A DNA stretch of 64,000 nt from Roseateles_C aquae (lineage in GTDB: Bacteria; Pseudomonadota; Gammaproteobacteria; Burkholderiales; Burkholderiaceae_C): assembly GCF_032337115.1 (NCBI RefSeq), contig NZ_JAVXZY010000001.1:992001-1056000 (forward strand), given 5' to 3'. The position numbers and the translations under genes were made by a program. Positions 25,409 through 33,417 of this stretch are shown one piece after another. The first letter of the stretch is position 1. Each line of letters starts with the position of its first letter. Below the pieces are notes generated by a model. It searched no databases. It saw only the letters and a list, made by a program, of their open reading frames with translations, and was not told the DNA's origin.

Positions 25409-26419
25409 TTACTGCAAATCCAGCCGGGCGACGTTGTCGCGAGCCACTGCGGCCAGGTCGACTTTCTCACCACGCAGCAAGAGCTCGGTGCCGGCCACAT
25501 TGCCCACCCGCAGCTTTAGCGGCGCCTGCACCTGCAGATCCGCCTGCTCGCCGCTGCGCAGCAGTTTGGAGATCAAGACCTGACCCCGCGCATCGACCAC
25601 CTCAACCCAGGTGTCGGCGTGCGCACGCAGATGCAGCGGCGCCAGCGCAGCACCGGACAGCGCAGCGGCACCGGCGGTGGGCGTGAGCGCCGGTTTGTTG
25701 TTGACAGCCAGCGGGGCCGTGGTCTGAGATGGAGGCGGCACAGACGCCGCTGGCGGCACAGCATTGGTCGCCACGGGTGTTGCCGGTGCGGCTGCCACAT
25801 TCGATGGCGCCGGCGCGTTGATGGCGGTGCCGGTAGCGGGCTGCGATGCGGCCTCGATCACGGCTTGCACGGCACTGGCCGCAGCGGGCGCAGCGCTGCC
25901 ATCGGGCGTGGCAGCGAGAGGCACGCCGGCGTCAGTGGCAGCCGTGCTGGCGGTCGATGGGCTCGATCCGTGGTCGAAGTTGAGCCACTGCGGCGGCAGG
26001 AAATACACCACCGCCGCGGCCACCAGCAAGCCTAGGGGCGCGAGCACGGCGGGCCGCTTCAGCCAGTCCAGGCTCGGCCCGTCGTTACGCCCCATCCGTT
26101 CACGGAAAGGCTGGTTCAGCCCCTTGGAGACACGGTCAAGCTCCAGCTCCTGGCCCTTGGGCAGCAGTGCCAGCACCGGCGCGGCGTCGACCTTGAGCGC
26201 ACGGCACATGGCCTTGGCCAGCGCGCGGGCAAAGGTGGCGTCTGGCAGATCCTGATGACGGTCGGCCTCCAGCGCTTCCAGCTTGGCCTGCGGCACCTTG
26301 AGCAGCGCAGCCAGGGCGGCGATATGCATGCCGCGCGCCAGGCGCGCCTCGCGCAGGCAAGCCCCTGCCGTCTGCGGCGCCGCGCGCGGTGTCGGCGCTT
26401 CCGTCTCCACTGTCGTCAT
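25409..26419 (-). CDS. RodZ-like helix-turn-helix membrane protein
   Basis: The 336-residue protein starts with a Cro/C1-type HTH (about 22-80, CLREARLARGMHIAALAALL), has one membrane helix at about 124-143 and ends in a beta-rich DUF4115/RodZ C-terminal domain (TWVEVVDARGQVLISKLLRSG). An Ala/Pro/Thr-rich periplasmic linker joins them. RodZ links MreB filaments to the membrane and affects rod shape; that role is inferred. I chose the ATG at 26419, with GAGGGA six bases upstream, ten bases after the pilW stop. Placement between pilW and ispG is typical. One copy of the dispersed 14-base motif falls inside the coding region. Confidence 0.88.
   Translation of the reverse strand: MTTVETEAPTPRAAPQTAGACLREARLARGMHIAALAALLKVPQAKLEALEADRHQDLPDATFARALAKAMCRALKVDAAPVLALLPKGQELELDRVSKGLNQPFRERMGRNDGPSLDWLKRPAVLAPLGLLVAAAVVYFLPPQWLNFDHGSSPSTASTAATDAGVPLAATPDGSAAPAAASAVQAVIEAASQPATGTAINAPAPSNVAAAPATPVATNAVPPAASVPPPSQTTAPLAVNNKPALTPTAGAAALSGAALAPLHLRAHADTWVEVVDARGQVLISKLLRSGEQADLQVQAPLKLRVGNVAGTELLLRGEKVDLAAVARDNVARLDLQ
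25574..25587 (+). repeat. Dispersed 14-base motif, copy 3 (inside the rodZ-like gene)
   Basis: CAAGACCTGACCCC lies within the DUF4115 coding region. On the coding strand its complement encodes part of RGQVLI. It is an exact match to copies 1, 2 and 4. Confidence 0.5.
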
Positions 26420-26429
26420 GCGATGTCCC

Positions 26430-27260
26430 TCATCCATCGAACCGGCCATTGTTCAGCGCCTGCGTCTCAGGCGACTGCGGATGGCGCTTGCGCAGCTGCT
26501 GGGACAGCTCCTCCACGCTCACCGTATTGCCCAGGCGGCGCTCCACGCGCAGTTCCAGCCACAGGCTTTGTGCATTGCTTTGCTCGGCCTGGGCATTGAC
26601 CCGGCGGGCATAGAAACGGGCGCGCTCCAGCTGCCCCTGGCGCAACAGCACCTCGCCGAGGTTCAGCGAGATCGACGGATTGGCCGGGTCGAGCTCAAAC
26701 GCGCGGGTCAGGTTGCGTTCGGCCTGCTCCAGGTCACCGGCCCGGGCATCACAAACGCCCTTGGCCAGGTAGGTGCGACCAGGGCTGCGGTACTGCGGTT
26801 GCGCCAGCGCAATGTCGAACTGGGTGCGTGCCTGCGCATAGCGCGACTGCTGGCACAGGAACCAGCCATAGTTGTGGGCCGTGTCGCCATCATGGCCGTT
26901 CAGCGATAGTGCGCGCTTGAAGCCCTCTTCGGCCATCTCGTTCTCGCCCATGGCGGCATAGACCAGGCTGCGCAGATTGATGGCTTCACGCAGATCCGGC
27001 TTGGCGATCAGCGCCTGCTTGATCTCGTCCAGCGCGGTGCTGTACTGGCCACGGGAAAAATAGCCGGCCGCCAGTTCGAGGCGCACCGAGGCACGTCGAT
27101 CAGCGTCGGTCTGGTCGCTCTCGGTGCGCGGGCTGTTGCTGGCACTGCTCGAAGGCCCGGAGGCGCAGCCAGCGCCGAGCATGGCGAGCAACAGCAGGCC
27201 AGCGGCCGCGCCAAGGCGAGCCAGGGAGAGGGACTTCAGGACTTGCTTCGCGTCGTTCAT
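26430..27260 (-). CDS. pilW: Type IV pilus biogenesis lipoprotein PilW/PilF
   Basis: This outer-membrane TPR lipoprotein is needed for PilQ secretin assembly in type IV pilus systems. The 276-residue product has a signal peptide with lipobox LGAGC (Cys32), and five or so TPRs including RLELAAGYFSRGQYSTALDE and GDTAHNYGWFLCQQSRYAQA. I chose the ATG at 27260; an upstream frame of 47 residues has no conserved sequence. It lies 16 bases behind rlmN and ten before the rodZ-like gene, the usual order. It implies type IV pili in this organism, although no other pilus gene is in the window. Confidence 0.92.
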   Translation of the reverse strand: MNDAKQVLKSLSLARLGAAAGLLLLAMLGAGCASGPSSSASNSPRTESDQTDADRRASVRLELAAGYFSRGQYSTALDEIKQALIAKPDLREAINLRSLVYAAMGENEMAEEGFKRALSLNGHDGDTAHNYGWFLCQQSRYAQARTQFDIALAQPQYRSPGRTYLAKGVCDARAGDLEQAERNLTRAFELDPANPSISLNLGEVLLRQGQLERARFYARRVNAQAEQSNAQSLWLELRVERRLGNTVSVEELSQQLRKRHPQSPETQALNNGRFDG

Positions 27261-27276
27261 GCCGGTGGCTGAGGGC

Positions 27277-28404
27277 TCAGGAAGAGTTGCGTTGCGGGGG
27301 ATTCTTGACCACCACGGGCGCGCGCACCATGCGTATATGCGCGCGGGTCCGGTCCTGCACCTCACCGGCCAGCTGGCCGCAGGCGGCATCGATATCGTCA
27401 CCGCGGGTCTTGCGCACCGTGGTGACGATGCCGGCCTTGATCAGCACCTCGGCAAAGGCCTTGACGCGCTCGTTGCTGCTGCGCTTGAGGCCCGAGGCCG
27501 GGAAGGGATTGAAGGGAATCAGGTTGAGCTTGCAGGAGACCTTGCTGTTGCGCACCAGGCGCACCAGTTCCTCGGCCTGCTCCGGCGTGTCATTGACGCC
27601 GTCCAGCATGCAGTACTCAAAGGTGATGAAGTCGCGCGGCGCGCGCTCCAGGTAACGATTGCAGGCTTCCAGCAGCTCGGCAATCGGGTACTTCTTGTTC
27701 AAGGGCACCAACTGATCGCGCAGCGGATCGGTGGGCGCATGCAGCGACACCGCCAGCGCCACCGGGCAGTCCTCGCGCAGCCGGTCCATCATCGGCACCA
27801 CACCCGAGGTGGAGACGGTGACACGGCGGCGCGACAGGCCATAGCCATGGTCGTCCAGCATGATGCGCAGCGCCGGCACCAGCGCGCCGTAGTTCTGCAA
27901 GGGCTCGCCCATGCCCATCATCACCACATTGGAGATGACGCGCTCCTCGGTCTGCAGCCGCTTTCTCAGGCTGTGCTCGGCAAACCAGAGCTGGGCGACG
28001 ATTTCAGACGTCTCCAGATTGCGACTGAAGCCCTGATGCCCGGTCGAGCAGAAACGGCAGCCCACGGCGCAACCGGCCTGGCTGGACACGCACAGCGTGC
28101 CGCGGTCGTCCTCAGGAATGAAGACCGCCTCGACAGCATTGCCCTGGCCGACGTCGAACAACCATTTGACCGTGCCGTCGGCAGAAATATGTTCGGAGAT
28201 GACCGTCAGCGCAGCAATCTGCGCCCGGCCGGCCAACTTGTCGCGCAGCGACTTGGCCAGGTCGGACATCTGAGCAAAGTCAGACGCGCCTTTTTGATGA
28301 ATCCAGCGGAACAACTGGGTCGCGCGAAAGCGCTTCTCGCCCAGCTGCTCGCAGTACGCGGCCAAGCCCTCAAGATCGAATCCAAGCAGGTTGACCGCGT
28401 CCAT
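27277..28404 (-). CDS. rlmN: 23S rRNA and tRNA (adenine-C2) methyltransferase RlmN
   Basis: RlmN is a radical-SAM enzyme that methylates A2503 of 23S rRNA and A37 of tRNAs. The 375-residue product has the CX3CX2C cluster motif at Cys112, Cys116 and Cys119 (CAVGCRFC), the methyl-carrier-type Cys in DAACGQLAG near the C-terminus, and GMGEPLQNYGAL for SAM binding. It follows ndk by 131 bases containing repeat copy B. It is the standard gene between ndk and pilW. Confidence 0.97.
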   Translation of the reverse strand: MDAVNLLGFDLEGLAAYCEQLGEKRFRATQLFRWIHQKGASDFAQMSDLAKSLRDKLAGRAQIAALTVISEHISADGTVKWLFDVGQGNAVEAVFIPEDDRGTLCVSSQAGCAVGCRFCSTGHQGFSRNLETSEIVAQLWFAEHSLRKRLQTEERVISNVVMMGMGEPLQNYGALVPALRIMLDDHGYGLSRRRVTVSTSGVVPMMDRLREDCPVALAVSLHAPTDPLRDQLVPLNKKYPIAELLEACNRYLERAPRDFITFEYCMLDGVNDTPEQAEELVRLVRNSKVSCKLNLIPFNPFPASGLKRSSNERVKAFAEVLIKAGIVTTVRKTRGDDIDAACGQLAGEVQDRTRAHIRMVRAPVVVKNPPQRNSS

Positions 28405-28457
28405 AGCAACTCTTCAATACCCCCTCACCGCCGTGCTTTGCCGTCTGATCCAGCAGA

Positions 28458-28533
28458 GCCCGGAGATCCGGCTCCGCCGGTCTCTCGGGCTCGCCCCCTT
28501 GAGGGGGCACGCGCAGCGTGTAGGGGGTGGGCC
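28458..28533 (-). repeat. Structured intergenic repeat, copy B
   Basis: About 76 bases in the ndk-rlmN spacer. It has CCGG-CTCCG-CCGG, the palindrome CCCCCTTGAGGGGG, an ACGCGCAGCGTGT stem and then AGGGGGTGGGCC. It ends directly at the ndk stop codon. On the minus strand the order is: ndk stop, CCCACCCCC, then the stems. Confidence 0.65.
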
Positions 28534-28535
28534 GA

Positions 28536-28961
28536 TCAGCGGCTGTAAACGTTCATGCCCGGGAAGAAGAACGCCACTTCAACAGCGGCGGTCTCGGCAG
28601 CGTCCGAACCGTGGACGGCGTTGGCGTCGATGCTGTCAGCGAAGTCAGCACGGATGGTGCCCTTCTCGGCCTTCTTCGGGTCGGTAGCGCCCATCAGGTC
28701 GCGGTGCTTCAGGATGGCGTTCTCGCCTTCCAGGGCCGAGACGACGACCGGACCGGAGATCATGAAGCTCACCAGGTCGTTGAAGAAAGGACGTGCCTTG
28801 TGCACGGCGTAGAAGGCCTCGGCCTCGCCACGCGACAGGTGGACCATCTTCGAGGCCACGATCTTCAGGCCGGCGCCTTCAAAGCGCGAGTAGATTTGGC
28901 CGATGACGTTCTTGGCCACGGCATCGGGCTTGATGATGGAAAGGGTGCGTTCGATAGCCAT
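28536..28961 (-). CDS. ndk: Nucleoside diphosphate kinase
   Basis: Ndk equilibrates nucleoside di- and triphosphates via a phosphohistidine. The 141-residue product starts MAIERTLSIIKPDAV and has the active-site His at residue 117 in ANAVHGSDAAE. The length is standard. A possible promoter -10 (TACAAT at 29001-29006) lies about 40 bases before the ATG, making it the likely first gene of the 20-kb minus-strand run that ends at rnr. Shine-Dalgarno CAGGAGAA precedes the ATG. Confidence 0.97.
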   Translation of the reverse strand: MAIERTLSIIKPDAVAKNVIGQIYSRFEGAGLKIVASKMVHLSRGEAEAFYAVHKARPFFNDLVSFMISGPVVVSALEGENAILKHRDLMGATDPKKAEKGTIRADFADSIDANAVHGSDAAETAAVEVAFFFPGMNVYSR

Positions 28962-29000
28962 GGTTTTTCTCCTGAAATCTGAGGCTTGGCAAAGCCTTGT

Positions 29001-29006
29001 ATTGTA
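29001..29006 (-). promoter_or_regulatory. Possible -10 element of ndk
   Basis: TACAAT on the minus strand, about 40 bases before the ndk ATG. No good -35 lies at 16-18 bases upstream, so the assignment is weak. Confidence 0.35.
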
Positions 29007-29074
29007 CTGCGTGAAGATGAGCGGCCTGTGTCAGACCGCTGCTGAAAGCCATGCGATAGCGCCGAATTGAGGGC

Positions 29075-31270
29075 TCAGCGACGACCGCGACCGCCGCCAC
29101 CGCCGCCGCGATTGCCCCCACCACCGCCACGGTTACCGCCGCCACGGCGCAGGAAGGCATCGCCACCGATATAGCCCACCGAGGTCTGCATCGGATCCGG
29201 CTCGCGCGGGCCGCCTGCCGGTTTGCCCTTGCCGCCACGGCCCTGCCCCCCGCCATGCTGGCCACTACCGCCGCTGCCAAAGCCGGACGGAATGCCGCGA
29301 CCCTTGTTGCCGGCGAAGCGGCGGTCAAAGGTCTGCTCCAGCGGATTGATATTGCGCGGGATGAAGTCGTCATCATCCTCGTCGCTGCGCTCGCGCGGCC
29401 GGTCCTCGCCACGGCTTTCATTGAAGCGATCGCGCTCGGGACGGTCCGGACGGTCAGGGCGATCGGCACGCGGCTCGGGACGACTCGGGCGCGGGCCCAC
29501 ACCGGCCTGACGACCGTCGGCACGCCGCTTCTCGTTGCGGCCACCGCGGCCGCCGCGTTCATTGCGCTCTCCGCGGTCTGGGCCGCGATCGGCCCCACGC
29601 TCGGCGCCGCGCGGGCCGCGGCCCTCGCCACCACGTTCGCCGCGCTCACCCCGATCGCCGCGATCATCGCGAGCGCCGGCCAGGCGACGAATCACCCGCA
29701 CATCGTTGTCATCCAGCTCAACCCAGACACCGCGCTTCAAGCCACGCGGCAGTACCACCGTGCCGTAACGAATACGGATCAGGCGGCTGACCGTCAGGCC
29801 CACGGCATCAAAGAGCTTGCGCACCTCACGGTTGCGGCCTTCGGTGATGATGACGCGGTACCAGTGATTGACACCTTCGCCGCCACCATCTTCAATGCTC
29901 TTGAAGCTGGCCGCCTGGCCTTCGATCTCGACACCGGCCAGCAACTTGGCGCGCGCCTCGTCGCTGAGCGTGCCCAGCACACGCACCGCATACTCACGCT
30001 CGACGCCAAAACGCGGGTGCATCAGCTGATTGGCCAATTCGCCGGAGTTGGTGAACAGCAGCAGGCCTTCGGTATTCAGATCCAGACGCCCCACCGACTG
30101 CCACTTGCCGTTCTGCAGGCGCGGCAGGCGACGGAACACCGTCGGCCGACCTTCCGGGTCGTTGTGCGTGACCACCTCGCCCGCGGGCTTGTGGTAGGCA
30201 ATGATGCGCGGCGCCGGCGGCGAGATACGCACCTTGATCGGCCGGCCCGCAACAGCCACGCGATCGCCAAAGGAGATGCGCTGACCGATATGGGCAACCT
30301 CGCCATTCACCGAGATCTTGCCCTCGGCAATCATGTCTTCGATATCGCGGCGCGAGCCCACGCCGGCCTGCGCCAGCACCTTCTGCAGCTTGGGCGCATC
30401 GGGCTCGGGCGCCAGCACCCGCTTGGTGTCTTGCACCGCCTCTTCGGCTGGCGCTTCGGCCTCGCCGTCGAACTCGCCCGCCAACAATTGCGCGAAACGC
30501 TCGCCAACCTCGGCGCGCACCTGCTCGGGCGCCACGGTGCGCGGCGCGGCGTCGCCGGCCTCGGCAGTTTCACCGTCATCGTCAATCGGCTCACCCAGCG
30601 TGAACACGGCCTCGGCCGGACGTGCGGGGCGTGCCTGAGCACGATCACCAGCGCCGGCCTCACGTGCGCCCTCGCCGTCACGGTTGCGGCGGCCACGCCG
30701 ACGATTGCGCGAGCCACGGCCAGCGCGCTCTTCACGCTCTTCGTTCGACTCGCCGCTGTCCCGCTCGCCGCCCACATCCTCGCCTTGCGCCGCCTCGGCC
30801 TCGCCGGCAGTTGCGAGGGGAGCCGGCGACGGCGCCGCATCCTCAGCCTGCACATCGCGCGGTTTGCTGGCCCGCTTGGGCTTGACGGCCTTGGCCTCAG
30901 GTTGACGTTCAGCCTGACGCTCCGGCTGCGCCTCCTGCGCTGCCGCAATCACCGGCTCTGCAGACGGCTGCTGAACCGCCTCGGCGCCTGCAGCGGCACG
31001 CTTGCGCGGTGCGCGCTTGGCCGGCGCGGCCTCTTCGGCCGGTGCTGCGGGCGCCTCGAGCTCAGCAGCCTTGGCTGCCGTCTTGCGCGGTGCGCGCGGT
31101 TTCACGACCTTGGTCGGCTCGGCGGCCACCGCATCGGCAGCGGACTGCGGCTCGGTTGCCTTGGCCTTGGCGGGCGCGCGGCGCTTCTTGGGCGCCGCCT
31201 CGGCAGCACTCAACTCGGCAGCGGCGCCTGCGTCGGCAGCGCCCTTGGGATCGGTGTCATTGGCATTCAT
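29075..31270 (-). CDS. rluB: RluB-type 23S rRNA pseudouridine synthase with long disordered tails
   Basis: The core (about residues 293-530) is a normal RsuA/RluB pseudouridine synthase. An S4 domain begins KLQKVLAQAGVGSRRDIEDM, and the catalytic segment GRLDLNTEGLLLF contains Asp397. GRNREVRKLFDAVGLTVSRLIR follows. RluB modifies U2605 of 23S rRNA (E. coli numbering). The protein is 731 residues against about 240-300 for ordinary RluB: residues 1-290 are an Ala/Lys/Glu/Pro-rich, low-complexity N-terminus, and 535-731 is an Arg/Gly/Asp-rich C-terminus ending in tracts of GGGNRGGGGG. Its ATG overlaps the scpB stop (ATGA). The assignment to RluB rather than RsuA rests on context and is less secure than the fold. 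Confidence 0.88.
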   Translation of the reverse strand: MNANDTDPKGAADAGAAAELSAAEAAPKKRRAPAKAKATEPQSAADAVAAEPTKVVKPRAPRKTAAKAAELEAPAAPAEEAAPAKRAPRKRAAAGAEAVQQPSAEPVIAAAQEAQPERQAERQPEAKAVKPKRASKPRDVQAEDAAPSPAPLATAGEAEAAQGEDVGGERDSGESNEEREERAGRGSRNRRRGRRNRDGEGAREAGAGDRAQARPARPAEAVFTLGEPIDDDGETAEAGDAAPRTVAPEQVRAEVGERFAQLLAGEFDGEAEAPAEEAVQDTKRVLAPEPDAPKLQKVLAQAGVGSRRDIEDMIAEGKISVNGEVAHIGQRISFGDRVAVAGRPIKVRISPPAPRIIAYHKPAGEVVTHNDPEGRPTVFRRLPRLQNGKWQSVGRLDLNTEGLLLFTNSGELANQLMHPRFGVEREYAVRVLGTLSDEARAKLLAGVEIEGQAASFKSIEDGGGEGVNHWYRVIITEGRNREVRKLFDAVGLTVSRLIRIRYGTVVLPRGLKRGVWVELDDNDVRVIRRLAGARDDRGDRGERGERGGEGRGPRGAERGADRGPDRGERNERGGRGGRNEKRRADGRQAGVGPRPSRPEPRADRPDRPDRPERDRFNESRGEDRPRERSDEDDDDFIPRNINPLEQTFDRRFAGNKGRGIPSGFGSGGSGQHGGGQGRGGKGKPAGGPREPDPMQTSVGYIGGDAFLRRGGGNRGGGGGNRGGGGGGRGRR

Positions 31271-31995
31271 GCGTCAGCTTGCACCTTGTCGTCGTTCAAA
31301 TCGGTAGGAGTTTCCGGCTCGGCCGGGTCACTGGCAGCCTGAGTGGGCTCGCCGTCTGTGGCGAGCGCTTCAGGCGCCTTGTCAGTTTCAGGGGCCGTCG
31401 CGTCGGCAGCTTCGTCAGCAGCCGCCTCGAGCAGCGAGCCTTGCGCGGCTTCCAGGGCCTCGGCCAAGCCCGCGGCCGGCTCGCCCGTGGCCTCGATCGC
31501 GGGCAGTTGCTCCAGGCTCGCCAGCCCCAATTCGTCGAGGAACTGCTTGGTGGTCGCATAGAGCGCCGGACGGCCCGGCGCCTCACGGTGGCCGATCACA
31601 TCGATCCAGCAGCGGTCTTCCAGCTGCTTGATGATCTGGGTCGACACCACCACGCCGCGAATGTCTTCAATATCGCCGCGGGTGACCGGCTGGCGATAGG
31701 CAATGATGGCCAGCGTCTCCATCACCGCCCGCGAGTAGCGCTGTGGCTTCTCGGGATTGAGCCGGTCCAGGAACTCACGCATCTCGGGTCGACTCTGGAA
31801 TCGCCAGCCACTGGCAATGGCGGTCAGTTCAACGCCGCGACCGTCCCAATCGCGCATCAGCTCGTCGAGCAGACCGCGCAGGCTGTCGGCACCGATCTCA
31901 TCGGCAAACAGGCTGCGCATATCCCGAAGGGTCAGCGGTTGTTGGGCGCAAATCAGCGCGGTCTCAAGGACGCGCTTTGCATCCTGCGTGTTCAT
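31267..31995 (-). CDS. scpB: Chromosome segregation and condensation protein ScpB
   Basis: ScpB is a winged-helix kite protein that binds ScpA in the SMC condensin. The 242-residue product has the first WHD near the N-terminus (ALICAQQPLTLRDMRSLF) and the second with ETLAIIAYRQPVTRGDIEDIRG, the most conserved segment. The final 70 residues are Glu/Ala/Asp/Thr-rich and disordered. It overlaps the rluB gene, a common pairing (scpB-rluB). scpA is not adjacent here. It lies 360 bases downstream of rluD on the same strand. Confidence 0.92.
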   Translation of the reverse strand: MNTQDAKRVLETALICAQQPLTLRDMRSLFADEIGADSLRGLLDELMRDWDGRGVELTAIASGWRFQSRPEMREFLDRLNPEKPQRYSRAVMETLAIIAYRQPVTRGDIEDIRGVVVSTQIIKQLEDRCWIDVIGHREAPGRPALYATTKQFLDELGLASLEQLPAIEATGEPAAGLAEALEAAQGSLLEAAADEAADATAPETDKAPEALATDGEPTQAASDPAEPETPTDLNDDKVQADA

Positions 31996-32355
31996 TGACA
32001 GTGGTCATCCATCCCGGCTTGTCGTCCGGGCCTAGTTTTTGGTCGACCCATCGGGCCCCATCAAGGTCTTTACGGCCTCGCGCAAATTCCGCGTCATGCT
32101 TCGCCGCCCTTGACGGCGATCCTGGAGGTCTTGCCCCGCCGCCTCTTGGCTTGCCGACGGCGCTGATGGCGCCGGGCGAGTCAGACAGGGCTTGGGGCCG
32201 TTTGTCACCGGGCCCCGGCCGCCCTCACGAACGACACCGACAGACCCGCACAAACCATCTCGGCGCGCTTGCGAAAACGCTCTTCTGAGCATTCCGTCCA
32301 GCAGCTTCATGGACGCCGAGTTTTGCCGATTGTAGCCTGCTCGCGCGGCCAGACC
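31996..32355. other. Spacer between rluD and scpB
   Basis: This 360-base stretch contains only one weak open frame (32032-32310, minus). I see no scpA remnant and no clear terminator. A GGCGCTGATGGCGCC inverted repeat near 32159-32173 may form a small hairpin. Confidence 0.45.
32032..32310 (-). CDS. Possible small protein, unrecognised
   Basis: A 92-residue open frame on the minus strand starts MKLLDGMLRRAFSQA and ends LMGPDGSTKN. I recognise no domain, signal or membrane segment; its middle is Pro/Ser/Ala-rich. No convincing Shine-Dalgarno precedes the ATG. It lies between rluD and scpB on the same strand and could be a chance frame in GC-rich DNA. Confidence 0.25.
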   Translation of the reverse strand: MKLLDGMLRRAFSQARRDGLCGSVGVVREGGRGPVTNGPKPCLTRPAPSAPSASQEAAGQDLQDRRQGRRSMTRNLREAVKTLMGPDGSTKN

Positions 32356-33357
32356 TCACCACTGCGGGCTGGCAAAGCCTCCCAAAGCCCAGGCGGAGGC
32401 CAAATCCTGTGGCATGGGCGCATCAAATTGCAGTGCTTCGCCGCTGATCGGGTGGGCAAAACTGAGCCGGGCCGCATGCAAGGCCTGGCGCTGCAGGCCC
32501 AGCGCCTGCGCGCCACCATAGAGCGCATCGGCCAGCAGCGGGTGGCCCTTGTGAGCGAGATGAACCCGGATCTGATGGGTGCGCCCGCTGTGCAGCACGC
32601 AGCGCACGGCACTGATGTGCTCGGCAAAGCCTAGCAAATGGACATCGGTACGCGAGGGCTTGCCACCGGACAACACCGCCATCTTGATACGCGTCGCCGG
32701 GTCGCGGCGCAGCGGCGCATCGATCTCCAGCAAGTCCGGCACCCGACCATGGGCCAATGCCAGGTACTCGCGATGAACCTCGCGGGCAGCAATCATCCGC
32801 ACCAGCGCCGTCACCGACTCCAGCCGCTTGCCCACCACCATCAGGCCAGAAGTGTCCTTGTCCAGCCGATGGACGATGCCGGCCCGAGGCAAGGTGGCCG
32901 CCGCCGGGTGATGCGCCAGCAGGCCATTCATCACCGTGCCCGACCAGTTGCCGGCAGCCGGATGCACGACCATGCCCGGCACCTTGTTGAGCACCATCAG
33001 GTGCTCGTCCTCATAGACGATATTCAGCGGCAGCGCCTCGGCGCGGAAGGCCCGGCTTTCTTCCGTCGGCAGCAACTCCACGTCGATTTGCTGCCCCGAA
33101 CGCAGCTTGACCGCCGCGTTTTTGGCCGGCGCCCCCTGCACCAGCACGCAACCGCGCTCGATCAGTGACTGCAGGTGATTGCGCGAAAACTCGGGCGCCA
33201 GCTGCACCAGCCAACGGTCCAGGCGCTGACCATGCCAGTCGGCCGCAACCAGGCCTGAGCGCTGCTCGGCGGCGTCCTGCGGCGCGTCAATCGCACCGGC
33301 GTCGTCTTCATCGGCATCGAGGCCGTCATCTTGCAGAGGCCTGGAAGCCTGAACCAT
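32356..33357 (-). CDS. rluD: 23S rRNA pseudouridine(1911/1915/1917) synthase RluD
   Basis: RluD modifies helix 69 of 23S rRNA. The 333-residue product has an acidic N-terminal extension (residues 1-35), an S4 domain (QRLDRWLVQLAPEFSRNHLQ) and the catalytic segment HRLDKDTSGLMV with Asp166. SGRTHQIRVHLAHKGHPLLAD is the C-terminal signature. The start ATG (33357-33355) overlaps the bamD promoter -10, and the two genes are divergent with 60 bases between starts, the usual rluD/bamD arrangement. Confidence 0.94.
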   Translation of the reverse strand: MVQASRPLQDDGLDADEDDAGAIDAPQDAAEQRSGLVAADWHGQRLDRWLVQLAPEFSRNHLQSLIERGCVLVQGAPAKNAAVKLRSGQQIDVELLPTEESRAFRAEALPLNIVYEDEHLMVLNKVPGMVVHPAAGNWSGTVMNGLLAHHPAAATLPRAGIVHRLDKDTSGLMVVGKRLESVTALVRMIAAREVHREYLALAHGRVPDLLEIDAPLRRDPATRIKMAVLSGGKPSRTDVHLLGFAEHISAVRCVLHSGRTHQIRVHLAHKGHPLLADALYGGAQALGLQRQALHAARLSFAHPISGEALQFDAPMPQDLASAWALGGFASPQW

Positions 33358-33362
33358 ATAAT
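33357..33362 (+). promoter_or_regulatory. Likely -10 element of bamD
   Basis: A consensus TATAAT lies about 56 bases before the bamD ATG in the narrow divergent gap with rluD. No good -35 was seen at 16-18 bases; TTGCAG is 20 bases upstream. Confidence 0.4.
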
Positions 33363-33417
33363 CGCCGCTCCGTATTCAGCTCAAGGTGGCACCGATCGGT
33401 GCACACCCACAGGGACC

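Noticed and set aside
29255..31342. A 695-codon open frame antisense to rluB
   Set aside because: It mirrors the low-complexity Ala/Arg/Gly coding of rluB. Repeated simple codons on one strand give long frames on the other, and there is no start signal or family match.
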